Source of the DNA: Gibbula magus
Taxonomy: Eukaryota > Mollusca > Gastropoda > Trochida > Trochidae
Length of the DNA stretch: 64,000 nucleotides
Assembly: GCA_936450465.1 (NCBI GenBank)
Contig: OW388293.1
Span: forward strand, 27,781,860-27,845,859
Direction of reading: 5' to 3'
Shown: positions 22,201-34,200 of the stretch, piece by piece
How the letters are laid out: each line of letters starts with the position of its first letter
How positions within the stretch are numbered: position 1 is the stretch's first letter
Position numbers and translations under genes: made by a program
The notes under the pieces: generated by a model
The model's database searches: none
Seen by the model: the letters and a program-made list of their open reading frames with translations, nothing else
Told to the model about the DNA's origin: nothing

Positions 22201-25200
22201 TATTGTTCCCCATAGTCTCTTTGGAAAAAAGGGGTCAATCAAATAACAACAGAAAATGGTTAAAATTCAAATTTTTAATATTTTGGAATTCTTTTGGGGG
22301 CTGTCTTGGAAGCTCAAGTTTTGGAATGAAGAGAAAGATTGATGAGGGAAGAAGCCACTTATGTTACCCTGGAGTAATGTTAACCCGGACATGGTGTCCT
22401 GGAGTTAAGTAACTCGGGCTTAAAGGGATGTACCCTGGAGTTAATAACCCGGCCATTGTGACCTGGAGTTAAAAACCCGGGTTAGTTATGCTGGGGTATC
22501 AGAGACCCGGATAAGTGGTAGGAAGGGCTTCTTCTATGAATTTTGGGGGCAGAAAGCCCTTAAGGAATAAATGAGCTAAGACATCCAAGGAGTGAGGCGG
22601 GGATGGTGGTGGTTACAAAACGATACAGACAAGATGGCGGAAGCAGAAACAATGAGAAGAAAACAATGACAAGTTGACTGAGCATGCGCACAGAAGCATG
22701 CTGGGTAATCAAGCAAAGCAAATTAATTTGTGTAGAAGTTAAATGTTATTTTTCTACGGAGTTTATAAACACAGGGAAATTTCTAAAGAAAATAAAATGG
22801 ACAAAGTAAAAAATATAAAGAATTAGAATGAGGTTTTATATTTCGATTTGTAAACCGGAAGTGAATTACAAAGCGAAAGTAGAACATTGGAGAGCAAGAT
22901 AATACATATGCATGAGGTACATAAAAAGATATGATTCGTTTAAAACAATGCTAAAAATACTGTGAATATATACACGAAGTATAAAATGGCACATGTGGAT
23001 GTAGGCAAGAGTTAAGGATAAAAACGTTGAGAAGATGTTATTTGAAGGCACAAACAAAAATAACAAATTTACATTTTGAGCAATCAAATAACAACAGAAA
23101 ATGGTTAAAATTCAAATTTTTAATATTTTGGAATTCTTTTGGGGGCTGTCTTGGAAGCTCAAGTTTTGGAATGAAGAGAAAGATTGATGAGGGAAGAAGC
23201 CACTAATGTTACCCTGGAGTAATGTTAACCCGGACATGGTGTCCTGGAGTTAAGTAACTCGGGCTTAAAGGGATGTACCCTGGAGTTAATAACCCGGCCA
23301 TTGTGACCTGGAGTTAAAAACCCGGGTTAGTTATGCTGGGGTATCAGAGACCCGGATAAGTGGTAGGAAGGGCTTCTTCTATGAATTTTGGGGGCAGAAA
23401 GCCCAAATGAGGTTGAAATTTATTATAAATGAGCACCGAGAGCCCCCAAGAGAATAAAGAAGGATATAAGGATAAAGTAGTATAAATGAATAACGACATA
23501 TGGAAAAACTAGGTACATGGAAATAGCGTCCATACAGGGCAAAGGTCACACAAGGGAAAGAAGTTCTGATGGAGAGCAACCTGGTGTTACAGAGGTGAAG
23601 TACTGGTAGCAACGCTAAGCGGTCCATCATGTTTGCTACCAAGAACACAGAGATATGAGAGTCCTGTGGGCAGTTAGCAACGTGAGTTGCAAAAACAGCG
23701 TGATAGCACAGTTCCGCACTATGAGTTAGGAAACGAGGAGGAACTTCACTCCATTATCACACGCACATGAATTAACAAATGCACAAGAAACAGTTCTGTA
23801 GATTGATTAACACGTAATTCACCGTTCTGCATGAGTAGCAATGAACACAAATGATATCACCTAGTGTGAAGTCACGTGCACATGGATCTTTGTGCCTGTT
23901 GTAGAACTGAACGAGGGGTGTGGATATACCGAGTGTAGCAATCAGAAGTCCATCGCCCTATTGTTTTAATGAGATGATCTTCTATTCTTGCTTCTGCTGC
24001 GGATGTCGCTGCGCCGATTCGGAAGGAATGACCGGAATAGAGATCAGCGTTGAGACCTGCACGTTTCAAGATAGTGTGCAAGTGATCGAGAAACATAACC
24101 CGAGTCATAGGTCTGTAGGCTTGGTCAACGAAAAGGGCGTCACAGTCTCTAGCTCCATGAACACGACGGATATTCACGAACCTATACATGCTCTGATATG
24201 CACAGATTGAGAGTTTGGTGGCAAAATATCTTACATTGACACCTTTTCTGAAAGGGTCAGTTTTTGAAGCTTTGAGTCTAAGAATGTAATTCTGCTCCTT
24301 CAAATTGAAACACACGTCACCTACACACAAATTAAGGTTCTCATTGAACTTAGTGTCACATGTTAACTCTCCACACCGTAGGAAGCCGAAGAAGGCAGCA
24401 CAACACATGGTTTCCATCAACAAATCCATATACTGTCCGAATAGGCTGGCTCTAAGAACATGTATGATTTTGGACAATATGGGAAAGGTGATTGGGAGTC
24501 TTGTGGTGGGTTGCTCAGTCTGAAGCTTTTTGTAGCCACGCAGCAAAGTTTGTAGTCTGGTATACTGCATCGAATTGTGAGTCGTCAGGGGGCATGCGAT
24601 GCCAGCTTGTAATGCCCAGAATCTGATACCTGCAAGATACGTCTTCACTGTTGTGAAAGCAAGATTTAGAGTTTGAAGACAGTAGGCTAGGAAAGCCTGA
24701 AGGTGGTGTTCATCGAGTGGAGTGTTGAGGATGGACTGCTGCGCAGGCTGTAGAACTTGTCTCGTCACCAGAAAAGACTGATAACACCTCAGTCCTGTCA
24801 GGTAAGCTTTCGCTGTTTTCTTCCCAATCGACGCTGTCCACATGTCTTGTAGAGGAGTAGTCAAGTCCACAGAACTTCTGAGAGAGTTGGATGTGGTGTG
24901 GGCTCCTTGTCTGCTGATGGAGCCAGTGCTCTGAACCGGGACATCTGTGAACGAGAGAGCGCATCAGCAATACCGTTAGACAATCCGGGAATGTAAGATG
25001 CTGATATAACGATGTTACATTTAGCTGCATGCCATGCAAGAGTTCTCATAAGGCACATAATCTTAGCACACTTAGATCTACCTTTGTTAATTATGTGCAC
25101 AGTAGCTTGATTGTCACAATTAAACCGCACCCGTTTAGAGGTCCACGTATGGCCCCAGACTAAGACGGATAAGACAATAGGGTACAGTTCTAGCAGGGCA

Positions 25201-28200
25201 GTGGATAAGGTTTTTGGTACGTGTGTCGTGATCAGCTCGGGCCACACCCCCAAAAACCACGCGCCGTTATAGAAGGCTCCATAGCCGATGGTAGACGAGG
25301 CATCTGTCCATAAGTGAATGTCTGCAGCGAGGGTAATAGCATTCTCATGGAAGAGTGAAACTCCATTCCACTGTCTAATAAACTTCACCCACATAGAAAG
25401 TTCTTTCTGACAACACTGGTTCAAAGTAACATGATGATGCAGTTTAGAAACACCTTTTGATAGTGTGATAAGATATGACACAAAGGATCGTCCTGGAATT
25501 ATCACCCGGCAGGCATAGTTCAGATGTCCTAGCAAGGATAACAACTCACGTTTGGTACAAGTTCTCCTGTTTGAGAAAGTTGACAGGATGTTGCCTATCC
25601 GTGTCACCTTCTCGATCGGCAAATAAGCAGTCATGTTGTCCAAATTTAGTCTTATGCCCAGATATTCCAGAGCAGTAGCTGGACCGACTGTTTTGTGCTG
25701 TGCTAGCGGAATGTTGAGGGAAGAAAACACACGGAGGAGCGTCTCCATTGTCTTTTCTGCCTGGTGAGTTGGTGCGTCAAGGGTAAGGAAGTCGTCTAGA
25801 AGATGAAGGATGCAGCTAATGTCATGATTGTTTTCCAGGATCCAACAGATTGCCGTAGAAATAGTATCAAAGATCGCAGGGCTTGAGCGACAGCCAAAAG
25901 CTAGACGTGTATAAAAGTAGTAAGCACCATTCCACTTGAAACCGAAGAAAGGCCAAGCATCCGGATGTAATGGAATTTGCTTGAAAGCGTCTGTAATGTC
26001 GACTTTGCACATTTTGGCACCTGGACCGAGTTCAATCAATTTTGAGATGGCATTGTCGATAGTCACGTAGTTGAGGGAGCACTCATCTTTGTTGATCAAA
26101 TCGTTGATACTGCTGCCGTCATCATTGTGTGGGGCTGACAGGTCTAAGATGAGTCGTTTCTTGTTGTTGTATTTTCCTGTGGCCACCCCAAGGGGTGACA
26201 CTCGATATGTAGAAAAGGGAGGAGACGAAAAAGGTCCAATCACATACTTTTTTGTCACTTCCTGTTTGATCAGCTCCCCCACAATGTCTGCTTCTTTAAC
26301 CGCACTAAGGTTATTCTTACATTCTAAGGTTTTGAGGGGGTAAGTGTGAACCTTGGGATCAAAACCATGTTCTAATCCATTAATTATGAAATTACTGAGG
26401 CCTGGGTCGGGATAATTCCGGAGTTCTGCTTTGAAGGTTTGAACGTTGATGGGGCACAGGGGGTAGATTGTAGATGGGTGGAGTCACTTATCCTTCCTGA
26501 TTTTTGTGCAGTTGACCCGAGGGTGCTTCCCGTAACACTTACTGCAAATGTGGCTGAAACTGCAAGTAGAGCGGATGCAACCCTTATCATTAAAATTGTT
26601 GCAAATTTCCTTCCCTTCATGTCTCACCCGCACTCGGCCGTGGGTATCCTGACTTGTCTGCCGAGGGGCATCCCGACTGAATTTTCCTGGTGGACTTTCC
26701 TGCGTAAAGGGGCAGAAATCTGAGGTGTGAGATAAACCGTTGCAGGAAACACACACTTTAGCTTTAAGTCCTGAAGTGACGATGGACCATATCCGTAAGT
26801 CCTTCTCTGCCCATGAGATAATCTGGCCTTTCTCCATATAGGCGGCTACCCGTTTTGCAAACATGACATGATAGTTGTAAAACGCCGGCCCCGGATATAG
26901 CTTGGCCAGGTCTAGGCAGACACGCTGGTGTTTGTCCAGGTCGCTTTTCCTTTCTGGATTACCCTCACAATAGTGGGTCCTAAAAATGTCGAAAGCCTCT
27001 AGGAATTCTTGTAGAGACAGCTGGCGCTTCAACTTTGAAGGTTTGGTAACATCCAGATCTCCTATCTCATTGTCTTGAAGGAGTAAGGCTAAGTTGACAT
27101 AATCACCTTTTTGGATCCGTTTAGTCAGGGATGCCGGAATAACGTCGATGTAGGGCAGGCTGTTAGAGGAGACAGGCAGGGGAGGCTGGTAGGAGACAGG
27201 ACTGATGAGGTCGTCGTTAGGATCATTGTGAGATTGCTGGGTGATGGGCTGTGTCAGAGGCTGAATCATGGAGTGCTGGGCCAGACGTTGGAGGGTAGTG
27301 TTTACAGACGTCACAAGATCTTTAAGTTCGTTGAACTCACGTCTGTTGACGGCAGAATTTGGTCCCGATACCGACTGTGTTGTAACTTCCGGTTGCTCGG
27401 AGGATGCTTCACTGGACTGTTCTGCAGAAGTGATAGTGGCACTTGTCTGTCGTCGTCTGGCCTTGTTCTCATCGTACAGCTGAGCAAGTTGTTTTCTTGA
27501 CCAGCTTGACGGTACAGCAACGCCAATTGCTGACAACTTATCTCGCAGGGCAGATGCTGTTAGATATGGAAGGTGCCGACTCGACACTGAAGGAGTTGGA
27601 GGAATGGGCTCCTGAGGAATGTTTCTGCTTGATTTGCCTCTGCCGCGAGTAATTCGTCCTCCTGGCGAAGCATTGTCGCCCATGTTTATGGTTCAGCTCG
27701 AAACGGAGAGGAACTTCGGGCCCAGGATGATGTATTGCTGTAGAGAAGTCAGAGCATTACAAAACGATACAGACAAGATGGCGGAAGCAGAAACAATGAG
27801 AAGAAAACAATGACAAGTTGACTGAGCATGCGCACAGAAGCATGCTGGGTAATCAAGCAAAGCAAATTAATTTGTGTAGAAGTTAAATGTTATTTTTCTA
27901 CGGAGTTTATAAACACAGGGAAATTTCTAAAGAAAATAAAATGGACAAAGTAAAAAATATAAAGAATTAGAATGAGGTTTTATATTTCGATTTGTAAACC
28001 GGAAGTGAATTACAAAGCGAAAGTAGAACATTGGAGAGCAAGATAATACATATGCATGAGGTACATAAAAAGATATGATTCGTTTAAAACAATGCTAAAA
28101 ATACTGTGAATATATACACGAAGTATAAAATGGCACATGTGGATGTAGGCAAGAGTTAAGGATAAAAACGTTGAGAAGATGTTATTTGAAGGCACAAACA

Positions 28201-31200
28201 AAAATAACAATTTTTTAACCAGTTATTGCACTGTTTTGGGCATTATATCCCCGGCAGCAGGTGTCCCTGAGACACTGCCTCGTGGGAAGTACTTCCTCCT
28301 ATTGTTCCCCATAGTCTCTTTGGAAAAAAGGGGGGGGTATTTGGCCTCAGTAACGGTAATCAGGCTGGTTAGCCGTTCGGTTAGTCCCCAAGGGATCACC
28401 CGTCCTCAGCCCTCGGCGTGGGAGGTCACGTGATCTGGTAAGTGTGACACCTTTCTTGGATTGAGTAGAGCACTTTTAAGGGGTATTTAGTGTACAGACA
28501 GAATCCACATCCTAAGTCTTCTTTGGGAGTCTGCCTTATGCTAATGTACCCCAAGGAGGATCCCTTCTGAAAAAGAATCGAACCAACCTGCAGAGGTTGT
28601 AGATTCTTTGAAGGGATCCTCCTTGGGGTATGGCCACCCACCTCCCCTTATACTTTCTGACATGGTCGGATTGATAAGTGGTGAGAATAGAGTTACGTCC
28701 CCTGGTTTGCATTGGGATGGGGCTCTACACAGGGTGGTCACACGTTCGGAAAACACTTATTTTGTGTTTTTTTAACTTATTTTTACTGTTATTTTTAAAA
28801 ATTAAGTTACAATCTGTCATCAAGTTAAAAATAAGGATTTTTATGCTATATGTACCCCAAGGAGGATCCCTTCAAAGAATCTACAACCTCTGCAGGTTGG
28901 TTCGAATTGTTATGATTTGCTGTCATTCTGACAGATTAAATTATTAGTAAATGTTAGTCATAAAACATATTTCTCCAATCAACTTGTTCCTTTTGTTGTT
29001 GCAGTACCTGGTCACTTCCTCGACTATGTTGTGAATGTGATCAAAGATACAAACTATGGACGTATACTCACAGCTGTGGTTGACGATTCAGACAAAAGTG
29101 ACATGATCATAGCCTACCTTCAAGACTTCATAGAAACAGTCTACTATGGAAAAACAACAAGAGAAGATTTGAAGGCACATATCATTGGTTTCTTTCCCAA
29201 ATAGTTCAAATGTAAAGATTACACATGTATTATTTTGTCTCTGCAATAATAACTTTTATTCATAGTTGTTATCAAAAGCCAATTCTAATCAATTGGATGT
29301 TTAGTACTGGGATTAGATTCCTAATTGTTTTGATCAAAGGAAAATGCTTGGATGTCAACTGATGAAGTAAAAATCATTGCTGGTTCAATCACAGAAATAG
29401 TACCACAAAGAACAAGCAGGCCTTTTTTTAGGGCTATTCATTCCATTATTGACATCTAATAACTAAATGCTTTTCAGATCCTGTGTGATGCAGTACAAAG
29501 TGCTGCCCGTCAGTGTGACAGAGATTTGGACAACCTGAGTGTGGTCCAGGCTGTGGTTTACATCCACCTCGTCCATGCTGATGTCAAGGAGAGGCTTCAT
29601 CTCTTCCTAGAGGTCCAGCAGATCTGGTCGGATGTGGTTCAGGCTGTCACTCACATGAAAGAAAAGGTGGCGGGAAACCCTCTTCTCACCAGCAATGAGA
29701 TGGTACGTATGTTGAATGAATGCTTGTTGTAGAAGGGTTCATAGTTTGAATGCTTGTTTCAGACTCTGGATGTGCTGAGCGAAATGTCCTTGAAGAGTTG
29801 ATGGTTTGAATACCTCTTTCAGACTCTAGAAGTGCTGATCGAGTGGGATTCTCTTGAAGGGTTCATGGTTTGAATGCTTGTTTCAGACTATGGATGTGCT
29901 GAGTGTGATGTTCTAGAAGAGTTAATGGTCTGAATGCTTGTTTCAGACTATGGATGTGCTGAGTGTGATGTTCTAGAAGAGTTGATGGTCTGAATGCTTG
30001 TTTCAGACTCTGGATGTGCTGAGCAGGATTTTCTAGAAGAGTTGATGGTTTGAATGCTTGTTTCAGACTCTGGATGTTCTGAGCGGGATTCTCCTCCTGG
30101 AGCAACTTGAGCCCACAAAGGAACAGCTGAACAGTGACAGAGGACGTACAGAGTGGATGGATCGTGTGAAGACTTACCTGCCAGTCATTGAGAAGATCAT
30201 CAACTCGACAGAAACTGACCTGCCACATGGCCCAGTTTGTTGTAGATCGTTGGAACATGCAAAGTGAGTAGAAGCAGTGAAGGATATCAGTTTTACCTGT
30301 GTGAACTTCTTATCTTCTCATTTAGTAATGATGTAAAGCAATTAGTGACTGGAAATATTGGGTTTAGAAATCTTGTCCAGAGATAGCAGATTGTGATCCA
30401 ACTCTGAAAACGCAAATTATTATGGTAAATAGACAAAGAGGGATAATTTAGCCATCAATCGGGAGACAACATGCAGTATGAAACTGTATAGCTCTAATTA
30501 CCACCAAGCATGAGGAAAGATGTATCTCAGGCGGTAGCTTCACTCTAAGTGTAAGGACTTAGATAGAACAGGGACTACAGTTTGAAGTCGAAACGCCATC
30601 ATTTTAAGTAATTAAATACAAATAGAACGTCTTGTCCTTATTGTTTTGTTACAGTTTGGGAAGAGTATTAGACAATCTTGATAATTTAAAGATCGAGTAG
30701 GAATCAATAACATAGCTGTGTCCAGCATTATTTGCTGGTCATGGTTAAAGGTACATCCATTGTGTTGTTGGGGTCAAATATGCCAAACGCTATAAATGGT
30801 CTTACTTTATCGAGAAGTACCAACTGTTACCGAAAAACTACCATTTTGATGATACTCGACTTAGTATATTGACGATATGAAGGTAAAAGTGTCGATTTCT
30901 GATCGAAAACCGGACAATGCACCATGTGTGGCGCGCGCCAACGAGTCAAACGTAATTTTGGAATCTTATTTAAACCAGACAAAATAAAAAATTTGGGTTG
31001 ATAATGTTTATTAGGTCATATAACTACTGTCCATGTAAATAGGACATGCACTTTCGGTTTCTGCACATGCATAATGATGTTACTCGATTTTAATTGGAAA
31101 ATAGTAATTATGATATATTTGGCGATTGGGGATGAACATGCAAGCTGAGTGAATGTGTGTGTATTGTAAACAGCACATATGGTGTGTTGGGACGTATTAA

Positions 31201-34200
31201 AGCCAAATAAAATTTTATGAAACAAAATGGATGCACCTTTAATCACAAAGTTGAGATTGACATTAATTAGCCGACTCGGTTTGAGTGGACACATTGTTGC
31301 AAATTTGACAACAGTGTTGTGATAGTAAAGCCATAAGCTTTAGGCTTTTTGTCTAGAGTTGAATTTATCTCAACAGTGACAATTGAGTGGAATAGAGGAT
31401 GATTGATCCCCCTTTCAAACAACATGGTTATTTAGGTAATACTTTTCAGAACTCAAAGACCCTATGAGATGACAGGGGCCTTGATAATTGGCAGAGAGCT
31501 ATGTGTTAATGGAATTGAGTTACTTAAAAAGGAGAACAGACGTTTGTTCCTACACTTATTTATGGCTGATAACGATGTACAGCCAATTATCAGTCCAAAG
31601 ATTAGCAGTGCGCGCATGCTATGCCTCAATTTGAGACCAGCTAGAGAAATATGTCGCCTAGCTTTAGTTCCGGTGGGGAAACAGCAAAGAATTTGGTGAC
31701 AAACAAAGGTGGGGGGATTTCCCAACAAATCTTAGAATTTTGGACCTCGAGATTGTATAAGTAAATCAGTGACACTTCACAATTTGGAGTAACAGTGAGG
31801 TGGAAAAGAACTGCTTTGTTGTGTGTGAACATCGGCATCCTCTGAGCATTTGCTACAATGAATACATTGGCGGTGTTGCTCAGATTGCTCAATCCGGTGG
31901 GAATGAACTGTGGAGGAAATGCTAAGAAAAGGAGCAAATCCCACCGCCGATGTTGATGCGGTGGGCGTCGTGCCCGGTGGGGTAGAATAATAAAAAAGGT
32001 AAGGTACAGGGGTCCCCCTGTACCTTACCTTGCAAATTATTATGGGTTTTTATGTTTCGTTAACGGGAGAGGGGGGGGGGGGGGGGTATTCAAGAGTATT
32101 TCATTTATATAGCGCTTGCTAGTATTATGGCAGGGAGAAAGCCCGCAACGCCATGTGACTATGCTTTGTGGTTAAACCTGCGAGCATCAGCTGGGACTAG
32201 CGAAGCATGGGTGGTACTGCACTGAAATTCAGTGTAGCATTGCACCCAAACCATACTGCGTGTGGAACAGTTCTCTACTGCAGACAAAGTTACCGTACCC
32301 CTGGCGGGATTCGAACCCCAGACCTCTTGATCCAAAGCCGAACGTGTTAACCACTGCGCTATCCCGCCCCCTTCTGCTACGGAAGATGTTTTTGGGTGTT
32401 TTCCAACTTACAGTTAAGATGCTTTTTTTTTTGTCACAATGAAGGTGTACCTGGTCGAAAGTGGTGACCATGAAATTCTTCTTGGAATGCTTCACTGGAA
32501 ACCCGAAAATTCAGCTGGAACAGAGATGTATGCCATTTTGGAAGGTGAGACTTTCAAAAAATATGTATGAATGTAGTATATCACCAAAGATATGAACAAA
32601 GTGATACATTACCTGTATAAATGTTAGAATAAATCAATCAATTTAACTCAATATTTTAAGCTAATTATGCTTATCAACTCCGTAACGACAAGACCATCAC
32701 CATCACTGAGGCAGACAAGGGCGCGGCAGCAGTTATCATGGACACCTCAGACTTCCATGACCTTGTCAACAAATCTCTCAACGACACCACAACCTACAAG
32801 ATCCCACCCAAGGATCCCACAGCGAAATTGGAACGCCAACACAAGAAAACTCTTAAGACTCTGCATGATAACAATCATATCAATGACATTGTGTTTAATA
32901 AGCTAAATCCCATCAATTGTCAATCACCTTACGCTCATGATCCTGTAAAGATACAAAACAAAACAAAACAACAAGGAATCCTTGTGTGCTCACGAGATTC
33001 AGTCTTCAACATTACCGCTCAATTTCTTTCTAAACTTCTTGCCCCTTTGGGAAAAGAGGTGACTCTTTCATCAGTGACTCTGCATCATTTGTAAACAAAT
33101 TGTCAGACTCTAGATTATCAGGCCTAATGGTCAGCTATGATGTTGATTTGATCACGAACATTCCACAATCTAAATATCTATCATATTGACACTCTTGACA
33201 CAAAACTCAGCATAGAAACATGGTCAGCCTTGTATCAAGCTGCTTCCAGACTTCATACTTCACTTAGAACAATATCTACCAGCAGATACATGGGCGCCCT
33301 ATGGGCTCACCACTTTCTCCTCTGATTACTGACATATTCATGACCAGCTTTGAAGAGTCAGCACTATCAACATCACTGTTCCATCCACACTGCTGGTACA
33401 GGAAAGTAGATGACACTTTCACTATCCTTGACCCTGAGAATGACCCAGCAGTCCTCTTAGATCACATCAATAACCAGCACGCCCACATCCAGTTCACCAT
33501 GGAGACAGAAGAGTAACAGAAGCTGCCCTTCCTTGACGTATCAATAGACAACTCATCCAACAAGATCACTACCTCTGTCTACAACAAACCAACTCACACC
33601 AACCAAGCTGAGCTTCATGACAAACTAGATCACCTGAGAACATTCATCACCCTGAACGGCTATCCTAAACAACTTGTAGACAAGACCATTACCAACACCC
33701 TACACCAGACAAACGATCGCCCACCCAAACCAGAACCAGCTCCCATTCGCATCAACATCCCCTACCAAGGCCAGATCAGTCACCACATCAGCAGGCTTCT
33801 CAGGAAAACCGCCAGTATAGTCGTGACATTTTATTCGGACAAAACTTTAAAAAACATCCTGAGAGCTAACGGAAGAGGTGGCAACAGTCAGGTGCAATCT
33901 TAGAGGATGTGTGTATAAGATTGATTGTGGTTGTGGCAGTAGCTATATTGGAGAAACCTGTCGGCCTTTCAACATCAGACTAAAAGAACATAAAACATCA
34001 GTAGAGAAATCCGACCTCAAATCAGCCCTTTCAGAGCACATAGTCAACAACAAGGGGTTTCATTAATAGCCGGGTACAGGGGAAACTTCCCCACCTGTGC
34101 GAATGTAATTACCCGTCTATGAAAAGTCAAATTTACTTTATTTCAATCTTAACACACTGCTTAACAGCCTGCTTTCCCTGCCTCATCTTCACAACGTCAC

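Larger units (their letters stand above)
22235..28210 (-). mobile_element. Ngaro-like tyrosine-recombinase retrotransposon with split direct repeats
   Basis: Read on the minus strand the order is A1 (28210-27757), gag, RT-RNase H, tyrosine recombinase, B1 (23404-23081), A2 (23066-22613), B2 (22559-22236). A1-ORFs-B1-A2-B2 is the split-direct-repeat layout of Ngaro and PAT elements. No methyltransferase domain is present, which favours Ngaro. The A copies look identical and the B copies show one difference (TTATG versus TAATG), so the insertion is recent. Apart from one UGA between gag and pol, the frames are intact. Confidence 0.87.
14804..28903 (+). mobile_element. DIRS-like retrotransposon family B, copy 1, with two nested insertions
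   Basis: Inverted terminal repeats at 14804-15020 and 28672-28903 enclose gag, RT-RNase H-methyltransferase, tyrosine recombinase and an internal complementary region. Subtracting a Helentron-like repeat (about 1.47 kb), an Ngaro-like element (5,976 bp) and a 123-bp duplication leaves about 6.5 kb, a normal DIRS size. Both ends follow from the internal complementary region: left GATTCTTTTTC, right GGTTGGTTC. It sits in the intron between exons 3 and 4 of the RNF213-like gene, in the same orientation. Confidence 0.9.
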
